Notes under the pieces: model-generated
Told to the model about the DNA's origin: nothing
Databases searched by the model: none
What the model saw: the letters and a program-made list of their open reading frames with translations, nothing else
Source: Spirochaetaceae bacterium UBA6243
GTDB taxonomy: Bacteria; Spirochaetota; Spirochaetia; Treponematales; Rectinemataceae
Assembly (NCBI GenBank): GCA_002441395.1
Contig: DJVZ01000040.1
Location: 13,228 to 77,227, forward strand
Reading direction: 5' to 3'
Length of the DNA: 64,000 nt
Position numbers and translations under genes: made by a program
Part shown: positions 17,267-26,405 of the stretch, piece by piece
Layout of the letters: each line of letters begins with the position of its first letter
How positions within the stretch are numbered: the stretch's first letter is position 1

Positions 17267-18213
17267 TTGTCTTCCCTCATATACGATGTTCCAAGCGCCG
17301 CCGGCGCGCCCACCCTTTTAGAGAGCGCCTCCCACCATGTCATCACCACGAGCACGATTATCGTGCCTGCATATGGAAGCATATTGAGAAAGCTGGCAGG
17401 AATGCTAGTGCCCGATGCCTGCAGACGAAACTGCACGGCGTTGATCCCTCCGAAGAGCAGCGCGCCCCACACAGCGCGGGCAGGATTCCACATCGAAAAA
17501 ATCACGAGCGCGATGACGATCCATCCTCGCCCTCCGGTGATGTTCTCGGACCAGCCCGGCGTATACGAGAGGGAGAGGTGTGCGCCTCCCAGAGCGATCA
17601 GCATGCCTCCAATAATCGTATAGAAATAGCGCGTCTTTATCACATCGATCCCCATCGCGTCCGCGGTCTGCGGATCCTCCCCCACGGAGCGGAGCCAGAG
17701 CCCCGGCCGCGTCTTGTAGAGGAAGAACCAGGCGATGGGAATCAGCAGGTACACGGCGTAGGTCATGATGTCCTGGTTCAGGAACGCCCCGAGAATCGGG
17801 ATTTTTTCGGCCCAATCCGGCGCGAGTGGCGCGATGCGTTCGGCGCGGAGTCCGACGAGCCTGAAATTGTTCGACGCGGGCCCCAACCTCTGGCCCAGGA
17901 ATGAAGAGAACCCCGTGCCGAAGAGCGTGATGGAGAGTCCCGACACCACCTGATTCGCCCTCATCGTCGTGGTGAGAAAGGCGTGCAGGAGCGCGAGGAG
18001 TCCCCCGATGCCGATGGCTACCAGAAAACCGAGCGCAATGCTGTGGGTGTAAAAAACAGTGGCGAACGCGGAGAGAGCTCCCATGAGCATGATACCCTCG
18101 ACGCCCAGATTGAGGATGCCGCTGCGCTCGGTGAGAATTTCCCCAATCGTCGCGATCGTGAGGCTCGTCCCCGCGCGAATCGTAATCGTCAAAACCGAAG
18201 TGAGAAAATCCAT
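17263..18213 (-). CDS. Nucleoside ABC importer permease (YufQ-like)
   Basis: A 316-residue polytopic permease of the branched-chain amino acid/BMP-type group. The N-terminal part has TIGEILTERSGILNLGVEGIMLMGA, here noted by its ERSGILNLGVEG core, typical of the second permease of guanosine/purine nucleoside importers. It lies three bases after the other permease gene and overlaps ade. Together with the ATPase and the BMP protein it should form a complete inner-membrane importer. Confidence 0.92.
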   Translation of the reverse strand: MDFLTSVLTITIRAGTSLTIATIGEILTERSGILNLGVEGIMLMGALSAFATVFYTHSIALGFLVAIGIGGLLALLHAFLTTTMRANQVVSGLSITLFGTGFSSFLGQRLGPASNNFRLVGLRAERIAPLAPDWAEKIPILGAFLNQDIMTYAVYLLIPIAWFFLYKTRPGLWLRSVGEDPQTADAMGIDVIKTRYFYTIIGGMLIALGGAHLSLSYTPGWSENITGGRGWIVIALVIFSMWNPARAVWGALLFGGINAVQFRLQASGTSIPASFLNMLPYAGTIIVLVVMTWWEALSKRVGAPAALGTSYMREDK

Positions 18214-18216
18214 ACA

Positions 18217-19311
18217 TTACTCCTCGACTGGATCGGGGCAGGACGCCTTCGACTCGGGCCGGACCACAGAAAGTCTGTACTCGGTGAAGAGAGAACCTGC
18301 GAGCATCGGGAAGAGAATGAGCCCCTGCATCACGACCCCCATCGCCGCGGGAAGCCCCATCACCATCTGCACCTGGTCCCCTCCGACCGCGAGCGCGGCG
18401 AGCGCGATCGCCACAAAAGGCACAGCCAAAGGATTGAGTTGGCTCATCCACGCCACGATGATCGCGGTATACCCATAGCCGATCGAAAGCCCCTGCTGGA
18501 GCCGGTGGGAGATGCCGGTCACCTCGAAGGCGCCTGCGAGCCCGCACAGCGCGCCGGAGAGCATCACCGCGAGCACGATGTTCCGTTCGACCGCGATGCC
18601 CTGATAGCGCGCGGCCCTCTGGCTGGCCCCTATGACCTGAAGCTCGAAGCCCCACCGTGTACGCTTCAGCACAATCCAAAGAATTATTGCGAGCGCGACC
18701 GCGATCCATATGCCGATGTGCGCGCGCCCCATAATGCGCGGGAGCCATGCGTCCGCCGAGAACATGCGGGACCCGGGGAAACCGTACCCCTTGGGGTCGC
18801 GCCATGGTCCGTAGTAGAGAAATTCGGAATACAGGATCGCGATGTAGTTCATCATCAGGGTGACGAGCGTCTCGTCCACCTTGAGCGAGGTCTTGAGGAG
18901 CGCAGGTACGCCCGCCCACAGGGCGCCAGCCAGAAGTCCCCCGAGGAGGGCCCCGACGAGCAGGGAACGACCCGGAAGAAAACGCTCCATGAAGAGGGCG
19001 ACCCCCGCCGCGGCCACGCCACCCATGGTGAGCTGTCCCTCGGCACCGATATTCCAAAATCTTAGCCTAAAGGCAATTGCGACACCGAGCCCCGTCATCA
19101 TGAGCGGTATGGCCTTTACCAGCGTCTCGGCGAACCCGTGCGAAGAGCCGAAGGCCCCTACGGCCATGGCTGCGAAGGTCTTGAAGGGGTTTGCGCCGAA
19201 AATCTCGAGCAACAATGCGGTCAACACGAGAGAGACCAGAAAAGACACAAAGGGCACAAGGATGAGGGCGGGGACAGAGCTTGCTTTTCGTTTTTCAAAC
19301 AGGAGTTTCAT
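18217..19311 (-). CDS. Nucleoside ABC importer permease (YufP-like)
   Basis: A 364-residue permease of the same importer. NIGAEGQLTMGG is the family hallmark, with about nine hydrophobic segments. The charged N-terminus (MKLLFEKRKAS) precedes the first membrane span. Its start overlaps the ATPase stop by four bases. The pairing with a YufQ-like gene, an ATPase with two nucleotide domains and a BMP protein is the canonical set for ribonucleoside uptake. Confidence 0.92.
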   Translation of the reverse strand: MKLLFEKRKASSVPALILVPFVSFLVSLVLTALLLEIFGANPFKTFAAMAVGAFGSSHGFAETLVKAIPLMMTGLGVAIAFRLRFWNIGAEGQLTMGGVAAAGVALFMERFLPGRSLLVGALLGGLLAGALWAGVPALLKTSLKVDETLVTLMMNYIAILYSEFLYYGPWRDPKGYGFPGSRMFSADAWLPRIMGRAHIGIWIAVALAIILWIVLKRTRWGFELQVIGASQRAARYQGIAVERNIVLAVMLSGALCGLAGAFEVTGISHRLQQGLSIGYGYTAIIVAWMSQLNPLAVPFVAIALAALAVGGDQVQMVMGLPAAMGVVMQGLILFPMLAGSLFTEYRLSVVRPESKASCPDPVEE

Positions 19312-20843
19312 GCGCCGGCCTCCCTGTCCATACCCGCCATGAGCATGCCTATGTGGTCAATGTTCACCGTGTTCGTATCAAAGACACCCATCATTTTCCC
19401 TTCAAAGAGCACGGCGACTCTGTCCGAAATCTGCAGAAGCTCATCCAAGTCCTCGGAGAAGAAGAGCACCCCAAGTCCCGCGTCCCGCTGGCTGACAAGC
19501 TGACGGCGGACCGTCTCCGTGGCGCCGACATCGAGGCCCCGCGACGGATAGACCGCGATCATCAATGTCCGCGCGGCCCCGATTTCCCGGGCCAGAATCG
19601 TTTTCTGGATATTGCCTCCGGACAGGAATTTGACCTGTGTTTTGGGAGAAGGGGTCGAAATCCTGAATTTTTCGATAAGTGTGCGCGCAAAGTCAAGTAT
19701 CTTATTTTGCAAAAGGAAAATACCTGCGGCGAGCGGTCGCGAGCGATATTGCTTCATAGCCAGGTTTGAAGCGACGCTCAAATCTCCGGCGGCGCCCACC
19801 GAGACCCTGTCCTGGGGAATATGGGCCACCCCGCGCCGGATGATTTCAAGCGGGGATTTGTTGGTCATATCCTTGCCATCGATCTGCAGTTTCCCTTTTG
19901 AGGATCGTCTCAAGCCAGTGACGACCTCGGCGAGCTCCCTCTGCCCGTTGCCCGCCACGCCCGCGATGCCCAAAATTTCGCCAGCGTGGAGCCGAAAGGA
20001 TATATCCTTGAGCGCGGGCAGGCCTCTGTCCCCAAGCGCCTCGATGTGAGAGAGTTCGAGCGCGACCTTGCCTGGGGCCATCGGTTTTTTCTCTATTTGA
20101 AATAGCACTTCCCGCCCGACCATCATCCGGGCAAGCTCTTTCGGTGTCGTTTCGGCAGTGCTCGTTTCGTCGACGACTCTTCCCTTTCGCAAGACCATCA
20201 CGTGATCCGAAAATTCCATCACTTCTTCCATTTTGTGAGTGATGAAGATCGCGGATTTTCCTTCCTGCTTCATCACATGAACTACGCGGTTGAGCTCATG
20301 TGATTCCTGGGGAGTCAACACGGCCGTGGGCTCGTCCAGAATCAGGATCTCGGCATTCCTGTAGAGCAACTTTAAAATTTCGACTCGCTGCTGTTCCCCC
20401 ACGGAGAGCTGCCAGATGCTCGCGCTCGGATCGACGTCGAGGTGGTACTGGCTGGCCAGGTCGACGAGCCGACTCCGCACCCGCTTCAAATCGGGCACGA
20501 AAGGCTCGTCGCGCAGACCGAGGATGGTATTCTCGAGCACATTCATCGAATCGACGAGCTTAAAGTTCTGATGCACCATGCCTATGCCATATTTCTGGGC
20601 ATCGCGAGGGGAATGGATTTCGGCATATTTGCCGTCTATATAGATTTCACCCCTGTCCGGCCGATACAGACCGCAGAGTACATTCATCAATGTGCTCTTT
20701 CCCGCTCCGTTCTCCCCAAGAAGAGCTAAAACCTCTCCCTTGCGGAGTTTCAGATCGACACAATCATTTGCCACAACTCCGGGAAATGATTTGGAGATGT
20801 TTCGCATTTCCACTTTTGGGACGACAGTATCGTTCATTGGCAA
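19308..20843 (-). CDS. Nucleoside ABC importer ATPase, two domains (YufO-like)
   Basis: A 511-residue protein with two tandem ABC domains. The first has GENGAGKST, LSVGEQQRVE and LILDEPTA. The second has a degenerate P-loop (GVAGNGQRE) and signature LSGGNIQK, the pattern usual for sugar and nucleoside importers where one site is impaired. It follows the substrate-binding gene after a hairpin terminator, so it is probably expressed at a lower level than that gene by partial read-through. Confidence 0.93.
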   Translation of the reverse strand: MPMNDTVVPKVEMRNISKSFPGVVANDCVDLKLRKGEVLALLGENGAGKSTLMNVLCGLYRPDRGEIYIDGKYAEIHSPRDAQKYGIGMVHQNFKLVDSMNVLENTILGLRDEPFVPDLKRVRSRLVDLASQYHLDVDPSASIWQLSVGEQQRVEILKLLYRNAEILILDEPTAVLTPQESHELNRVVHVMKQEGKSAIFITHKMEEVMEFSDHVMVLRKGRVVDETSTAETTPKELARMMVGREVLFQIEKKPMAPGKVALELSHIEALGDRGLPALKDISFRLHAGEILGIAGVAGNGQRELAEVVTGLRRSSKGKLQIDGKDMTNKSPLEIIRRGVAHIPQDRVSVGAAGDLSVASNLAMKQYRSRPLAAGIFLLQNKILDFARTLIEKFRISTPSPKTQVKFLSGGNIQKTILAREIGAARTLMIAVYPSRGLDVGATETVRRQLVSQRDAGLGVLFFSEDLDELLQISDRVAVLFEGKMMGVFDTNTVNIDHIGMLMAGMDREAGA

Positions 20844-20945
20844 TTCCTATGGTTATTTTACTAAAAAACGGGCATGGCAACTTCAGGCATAGTAAAATCG
20901 AAGCGGCCTTATTGTATCTGGGGTCGGATCCACCTCCATAGATAC

Positions 20946-20984
20946 AAAAACGCCGGTACGCGGACCGGAGGAACGCGTACCGGC
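20946..20984 (-). terminator. Terminator/attenuator after the BMP gene
   Basis: An 11-base perfect stem (GCCGGTACGCG, 20952-20962, with 20974-20984) and an 11-base loop are followed on the minus strand by five T. It lies 11 bases after the BMP stop and upstream of the ATPase gene, a common way to make more binding protein than transporter. Confidence 0.8.
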
Positions 20985-20995
20985 AACAGGATGAC

Positions 20996-22069
20996 TCATT
21001 GCACTTTGCCGACAACCCCTTCGACAAACCAATCCATAGAGAGCTGTTTATCGTCGGGAATTACTTCGCCGGCTTTATAAACAACCTTGCCGCTTTGATC
21101 CTTTATCGGACCGGTAAAAATACTCCAGCCGCTCATGATCTTCTTCTGAGTATCTTCGACTTCTTTTTTAACACTCGCAGGCACACGGGGGCTCAGCTCA
21201 GAAAGTTTCGCGATATTGTCCTTAAGCCCGCCCCAGAACTCATGCGTTTTCCAAGTGCCATTCAACACATTCTGAATAGTGGCAATGTAATAGGTTTCCC
21301 AGTTCCAGACGGCGCTGGCGAGGACCGTATCACCCACGAACTTGCCCATATCGGAATCATATCCGACAGAGAGCTTGCCACGCTCCTGTGCGGCTTTTTG
21401 TGGTTCCGTCGTATCCTGATGCTGCGCAATGATGTCGCAGCCCGCGTCGAGCAGAGCGACCGCGGCTTCCCGTTCTTTCACAGGGTCGTACCATGTATTT
21501 GTCCACACAACCTGCACCTTCGCGTTCGGGTTCACCGAGCGGACCCCGAGCGTAAAGCCATTGATGCCTCTTACGACCTCAGGAATGCCAAAGGCAGCGA
21601 CGTATCCGATTTTGTTCGACTTCGTCGTGCGGCCGGCGATAATTCCTGTGAGATAGCGGGCTTCCTCAATGCGGCCAAAGTAGGTCGCCATATTTGGGGC
21701 GGTTTTGTAGCCCGAACAATGTTCAAAGATGATCTTGGGGAATTCCTGGGCAACCGCATACGTTGGGTCCATGTATCCGAAACTGGTAGTAAAAATTACA
21801 TCAAAACCCTGAATCGCATACTGACGAATTATGCGCTCGGCATCAGGACCTTCCGGCACATTCTCGACATATTTTGTGTCGATTTTATCGCCGAAATATT
21901 TCTGCAGGGCAAGTCGGCCCCTTTCATGCTCATAGGTCCATCCAAGATCGCCTGGCGGACCAATATAGACGAATGCTACCTTTAAAGGTTTTTTTGCCTG
22001 TGCAGTGGCAGGCAACACAAGCGAGACCAGCATGAGCATCGTGACAAGACCCAAAATAATCTTTCTCAT
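20996..22069 (-). CDS. BMP-family nucleoside-binding protein
   Basis: A 357-residue periplasmic binding protein of the BMP/PnrA family. A signal peptide (MRKIILGLVTMLML, ending near ATAQA) precedes KVAFVYIGPPGDLGWTYEHERG, a family signature. There is no lipobox cysteine, unlike PnrA of treponemes, so a soluble periplasmic protein is expected. The start at 22069 has AAGGAG six bases upstream; an ATG five codons earlier overlaps that site and is rejected. Related proteins bind purine nucleosides, which fits the catabolic genes downstream. Confidence 0.92.
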   Translation of the reverse strand: MRKIILGLVTMLMLVSLVLPATAQAKKPLKVAFVYIGPPGDLGWTYEHERGRLALQKYFGDKIDTKYVENVPEGPDAERIIRQYAIQGFDVIFTTSFGYMDPTYAVAQEFPKIIFEHCSGYKTAPNMATYFGRIEEARYLTGIIAGRTTKSNKIGYVAAFGIPEVVRGINGFTLGVRSVNPNAKVQVVWTNTWYDPVKEREAAVALLDAGCDIIAQHQDTTEPQKAAQERGKLSVGYDSDMGKFVGDTVLASAVWNWETYYIATIQNVLNGTWKTHEFWGGLKDNIAKLSELSPRVPASVKKEVEDTQKKIMSGWSIFTGPIKDQSGKVVYKAGEVIPDDKQLSMDWFVEGVVGKVQ

Positions 22070-22136
22070 TGAGGGCTCCTTCATTTCTTATAGAATCCAG
22101 ACGGATCAAATCCGACAGCACTCCCGCGCTGTAAAA

Positions 22137-22165
22137 AGTGTAGCCTCCAAATTACCTGTTGTCAA
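22137..22165 (-). promoter_or_regulatory. Promoter of the purine importer/catabolic series
   Basis: On the minus strand: TTGACA (22160-22165), 17 bases, TACACT (22137-22142). A leader of about 60 bases follows with short hairpins (ACAGC/GCTGT and CGGAT/ATCCG). The leader is too short for a purine riboswitch. Confidence 0.75.
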
Positions 22166-22248
22166 ATAATAAATTGCGGCCGACTTAAATTCGCGGGTGG
22201 ATTAGAAACGATGAATACATGCAGAATAGAGGGACAGAGCTTCATTCA

Positions 22249-22956
22249 TCAGCGCGTTGTCACAAACGCATCCTGACTCGCGCCACGCACGGCCTTTACA
22301 GTGAGAAGCCATTTCTTGGCCTCGTCCGATGAGGCATAGGGACCAACTTTTACCTGATAATAATTGCGGCCACCGATTTCCTTCATCGCGATAATTGCAG
22401 TCATTCCACGAGAGACGAATTCATTGCGGAGCTTGTCCGCCGTACCTTTTTCCGAAAAACTTCCTACTTGGATCCAATATTCGGAAGCTGAAGAAGAAGC
22501 TTTGGGAGGAGAAGGAGGATTTGATGGCTTGGGGGCTGTGCTTGAAGGCGTGGTCGTGGTTGAACCGGCAGGTTTGGTCGTGGTGGTTTTTGCAGGCGCA
22601 GATGAAGGAGAAGGAACCGGGACAGGGGTTGATGGTTTTTCTGTCGTCGCTTGATTCGCCGACGGAGCGGGGACAACAACGACTGAGCTCGTAGGCTTTG
22701 ATGTATTTGCGCTATCAGCCTGGGCATTGTTAGGAGCTTGAGAGTTTTCCTCTGATGATTGCACGACAATGCTTGGGAACGCAGAAAAGTCATTTGGGGA
22801 CAGAGGCTTGGCAGGAGACCGCCCTGTCAGATCGAAGGGTTTCGATTGCGAGGCTTCATTAGGCGGAAACAGAATAAAAGCAGTCAAAAAAACTACAAGC
22901 GCAAATCCACTTACCGCTACCGCAATCCAGACAATCTTCTTTGAACGATCTGACAT
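22249..22956 (-). CDS. SPOR-domain membrane protein
   Basis: A 235-residue bitopic protein. One membrane helix (residues about 8-30, IVWIAVAVSGFALVVFL) is followed by a long Ser/Pro/Thr-rich linker and a C-terminal SPOR domain (YWIQVGSFSEKGTADKL to YYQVKVGPYAS). SPOR domains bind denuded peptidoglycan strands at the division site, so a role in cell separation or envelope maintenance is likely. It precedes coaE by about 60 bases in the reverse direction and may be co-transcribed with coaE and polA. Confidence 0.88.
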   Translation of the reverse strand: MSDRSKKIVWIAVAVSGFALVVFLTAFILFPPNEASQSKPFDLTGRSPAKPLSPNDFSAFPSIVVQSSEENSQAPNNAQADSANTSKPTSSVVVVPAPSANQATTEKPSTPVPVPSPSSAPAKTTTTKPAGSTTTTPSSTAPKPSNPPSPPKASSSASEYWIQVGSFSEKGTADKLRNEFVSRGMTAIIAMKEIGGRNYYQVKVGPYASSDEAKKWLLTVKAVRGASQDAFVTTR

Positions 22957-23012
22957 CTGTGAACCTCTACCTTAATGTTATCGGCAGAAGTCTTCATTCA
23001 GTAAAGGATGGA

Positions 23013-23618
23013 TTATTTTCCGCCACTGGCCGCAATTTTGTTCAATAGCGCCTCAGTACTGATTTTTAATTCAGCACTGGACCCGGAGTTCCACAGCATA
23101 TATATTGGCACGCCTTCCTTTGGCCTCATGTCCCATAGATATTTCTGGCTTTTTATTCTCTCAAGGGCGGCGTTTATCGAAAGATGGTCTCTCCGCTGCG
23201 CCCGCAGAATTCTCTGATACAGGGGGGCCCGTACTTCGATCACCGCGTTACAGAGATGTATCTGTGGAAAGCGATACAGCAAAGCGGCGTTGATGCAAAA
23301 TTTCTCTACAGTATTATGTTTGGCCTTCTCTATTTCTTCGTTGAGCAATGAGAGTATGGCGGGGTGCACCGTGGCTTCCAATGCGTCGAGCCGATTTTTG
23401 TCCGAGAAGACTATTGTGCCGAGCCTCTTCCGGTCGATTGTCCCATCCTCTTTCTTTATGGATTCACCAAAGATTTTTATCAGCTGATCCGAGACCTGCA
23501 GGAGCGCGGCGTGTCCGAGCTTGTCGACATCGACGACTTCCCAGCCATATTTTTCGAGAATCCTTGCGACTTCATTTTTTCCCGCGCAATATCCGCCGGT
23601 AAGACCAATAATCTGCAT
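23013..23618 (-). CDS. coaE: Dephospho-CoA kinase with unusual P-loop
   Basis: A 201-residue protein of the CoaE family, the last step of CoA synthesis. The N-terminus reads IIGLTGGYCAGKNEVARILE, followed by the VVDVDKLGH segment typical of CoaE. The P-loop is GGYCAGKN (residues 8-15): the Ser/Thr after Lys that normally helps bind Mg-ATP is Asn15. The rest of the family pattern (FGESI, HPAI, short lid region) is kept, so it is probably a lineage variant and not a dead gene. It lies 12 bases after polA. Confidence 0.82.
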   Translation of the reverse strand: MQIIGLTGGYCAGKNEVARILEKYGWEVVDVDKLGHAALLQVSDQLIKIFGESIKKEDGTIDRKRLGTIVFSDKNRLDALEATVHPAILSLLNEEIEKAKHNTVEKFCINAALLYRFPQIHLCNAVIEVRAPLYQRILRAQRRDHLSINAALERIKSQKYLWDMRPKEGVPIYMLWNSGSSAELKISTEALLNKIAASGGK

Positions 23619-23630
23619 CGATCCATCTCC

Positions 23631-26405
23631 TCAGAGATGCATGTCGCCCCATGAGGTGGCCGATTCCACGCTGACCCGCAGGGGCACATCGAGCCGTACC
23701 GCATGTTCCATTTCATCTTTTATAAGGTCCATCGCCTTGGAAACAGAGGCCTGTGGCGCTTCGAATATAAGCTCGTCATGAACCTGCAGGAGCATTTTCA
23801 CTTCCGGCATTTTCTCCCGGAGCGATCGATGCACTTTTATCATCGCGATTTTGACGATGTCCGCCGCGGTGCCCTGAATGGGCGTGTTGACGGCCACCCT
23901 CTGTGCTGCCTGCTGTTCAGTCTTATTTCTGGAATCGATCCCGAGGATCCTTCGCCTCCGGCCGAAGAGTGTCGACGATATTCCGCTCTCCTGGGCATGC
24001 CCGACCGTCTTTTTTATGAATTCGGCGACGCCTGCGTAGGTGGAGAAGTACGAGTCGATGAATTCTCTCGCGAGAGTGTTCGGAATTCCCAAATCCCGCG
24101 CCAGTCTGAAGGCGCTCATCCCATAGATCACGCCGAAATTTATGGTCTTGGCGATTCTCCGGCGGTCCGCGTCGACCTGATCCTCAGATATCCCGAAGAT
24201 CAGGGAGGCCGTCCGCTTATGTATGTCCACACCTTCTCTGAAGGCCTTCATCAGGTTTGAGTCTTTGGAAAGGTGGGCCATGACCACAAGCTCGATCTGT
24301 GAATAATCCGCCGAGATGAGAGAATGGCCTGGCTCCGCGACAAACGCCGCCCGAATCTTTCGCCCTTCTTCTTCACGGATAGGGATGTTCTGCAAATTGG
24401 GGTCCCTGCTTGAGAGCCTTCCCGTCGCGGCTCCAGTTTGGACGAAGGTGGTGTGTACTCGACCTCTTGCCTCTGCGAGATCAGCGAGAGGTTCGATATA
24501 GGTGTTTTTGAGTTTCGTCAAAAGCCGATGTCTCAAAATGAGTTGAGGCACAGGATCAAGAGAAGCGAGCTCTTCGAGTACCGACGTGTCTGTTGAAAAA
24601 CCGGTCTTTGTCCGCTTTTGCACAGGAAGTTTTCGTTCAGAGAAGAGCACTTCGGCGAGCTGCTTCGGAGAGGCCAGGTTGAAATCGTGTCCGACGAGTT
24701 GATACACCTTGGCCTCGATGCTGGCCAGTTCTCCTTCGAGCTCTCTCCCGTATGATCTCAAGCGACCGGCATCGACGCGAATTCCACTGCGTTCCATTTC
24801 GGCGAGTATCGGCAAGAGGGGCATCTCTATATCGAAGAATACATTGTGAAGGCCTGCTGATTCGATCTCCTTTGACAATGCCAGATAGAGCTGAAAGGAG
24901 AAATCCGCATCCTCCGCGGCGTATTGGGTCGCCCGTTCAAGGGGCACGTCCGCGAAAGTCTGACCCTTTGGCACGACTTCTTCGTACTCGATGCCGTGGA
25001 GATCCAGAAACCGGGCCGCGACCGATGAGAGCGAAAAAGAAGGCGCCTCCGCATCCAAGACCCATGCGGCGATCATCGTGTCGAAGCAGGGAACTGAGAC
25101 ATCCATCCCCGCCGCCGCGAGCACATTGATATCAAATTTAAGATTATGTCCCACAAGCAGCATGTGCTCCGCGTGAAGAAGCCTCGACAGAGAGGAAAGC
25201 GCCTGACCCTTGGGAATGCACTCCGCGTCCGGGCTTATCAATGGTACATACCATGATGATTTTGGCTCAAATGAAATAGAGAAGCCGACGATGCCGGCAT
25301 GATGGACATCCAAGGAATCTGTTTCCGTATCGAAGGCACAGACTCCTTTTAAAATTGCGGCATCGATTATTTCGTCGAGCTTTTTCCCATCGAGAATGGA
25401 TTCATACATTGCCGATTTTTTTTCTGTCTGAGCGATTTCAGGTTCACTCGCGGAGTCTGATGCTGGCTTTTCTAAAGTAGAGCTTTTTTGATCATCCATC
25501 ACTGGAGAGGCGGAGGTTTGAAAAGTCTTTTGTTTTCGAAGTGCTTCAGGCACTAAGCTTTTAATATCTTCATTCAAGAAGAGTGGAGCTGCCGCCGCAA
25601 GGTTGAGCGAGAGTCGCAGTGAAGAGATATTGCCTGGACAATTAGGAACATCGTAGCACAGGGAGACAAGCTTTTTCGAAATGGAGGCACTTTCTCGTCC
25701 CTCTTCGAGTTTTTTGCGGAGGGAGTCCGGCTCAATATTCTGCAGATTTCCATAAACCGCGTCGAGCGATCCAAATTGAGAGATCAGTTTTTGAGCTGTT
25801 TTATCTCCAATGCCTTTGACGCCCGGGATATTGTCCGAAGCGTCCCCTGTGAGCGCCAGGTAATCACCGATTTGCTCAGGTCTTACACCCCATTCGCCCA
25901 TTACGCCCGCAGCGTCTGTTTCGCGAAAAGAAAAATTTTCAGAGGGACGGAGAGCCATCGTTTTGTTCCCAACGAGCTGGAGAAGGTCTTTATCACCAGA
26001 GACAATAAAACATGGCCGTTCTTCTTTTGCGCATTGACGTGCGAGTGTCGCGATGATGTCATCAGCTTCATACCCCTCGCATCGTAAGGTTGGAACGCCC
26101 AACGCCTGGAGAATCGATTCGATCTTCGGGATCTGGGCGGTCAAGTCCTCTGGAGTCTTCTGGCGTGTGGCCTTGTAGGCGACGAACTGGTCGTGCCTGA
26201 ACGTGGGACCGACGGAGTCGAGCGCGGCGGCGAACAGTGTCGGGTTTTTCTGCTGGACAAGAGAAAAAAGAAATCTAAAAAAACCGAATACCGCGGAGAC
26301 GTTTTCGCCGCGAGAATTGCGAAGAGGCTTGCGGATGAAGGCAAAATAAGAACGATAAATGAATGCGTATACATCAAGAATATACAATGGTTCTTTATTT
26401 TCCAT
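23631..26405 (-). CDS. polA: DNA polymerase I
   Basis: A 924-residue three-domain polymerase. Residues 1 to about 300 are the 5'-3' nuclease (LDVYAFIYRSYFAF, GYEADDIIA, VSGDKDLLQLV). The central 3'-5' exonuclease domain keeps FDTETDSL and VGHNLKFD, so proofreading is probably active. The polymerase domain has SADYSQIELVVMAHLS, RRIAKTINFGVIYGMS and LQVHDELIFE. Length matches the bacterial family. Its start overlaps the J-domain gene by 11 bases. Confidence 0.97.
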   Translation of the reverse strand: MENKEPLYILDVYAFIYRSYFAFIRKPLRNSRGENVSAVFGFFRFLFSLVQQKNPTLFAAALDSVGPTFRHDQFVAYKATRQKTPEDLTAQIPKIESILQALGVPTLRCEGYEADDIIATLARQCAKEERPCFIVSGDKDLLQLVGNKTMALRPSENFSFRETDAAGVMGEWGVRPEQIGDYLALTGDASDNIPGVKGIGDKTAQKLISQFGSLDAVYGNLQNIEPDSLRKKLEEGRESASISKKLVSLCYDVPNCPGNISSLRLSLNLAAAAPLFLNEDIKSLVPEALRKQKTFQTSASPVMDDQKSSTLEKPASDSASEPEIAQTEKKSAMYESILDGKKLDEIIDAAILKGVCAFDTETDSLDVHHAGIVGFSISFEPKSSWYVPLISPDAECIPKGQALSSLSRLLHAEHMLLVGHNLKFDINVLAAAGMDVSVPCFDTMIAAWVLDAEAPSFSLSSVAARFLDLHGIEYEEVVPKGQTFADVPLERATQYAAEDADFSFQLYLALSKEIESAGLHNVFFDIEMPLLPILAEMERSGIRVDAGRLRSYGRELEGELASIEAKVYQLVGHDFNLASPKQLAEVLFSERKLPVQKRTKTGFSTDTSVLEELASLDPVPQLILRHRLLTKLKNTYIEPLADLAEARGRVHTTFVQTGAATGRLSSRDPNLQNIPIREEEGRKIRAAFVAEPGHSLISADYSQIELVVMAHLSKDSNLMKAFREGVDIHKRTASLIFGISEDQVDADRRRIAKTINFGVIYGMSAFRLARDLGIPNTLAREFIDSYFSTYAGVAEFIKKTVGHAQESGISSTLFGRRRRILGIDSRNKTEQQAAQRVAVNTPIQGTAADIVKIAMIKVHRSLREKMPEVKMLLQVHDELIFEAPQASVSKAMDLIKDEMEHAVRLDVPLRVSVESATSWGDMHL

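Noticed and set aside
17405..19057. A 550-codon minus-strand frame overlapping both permeases
   Set aside because: An alternate frame of the permease genes, Arg/His/Gly-rich and without membrane segments.
22070..22136. Purine riboswitch upstream of the BMP gene
   Set aside because: The leader is only about 65 bases and lacks the paired loops of the purine aptamer.
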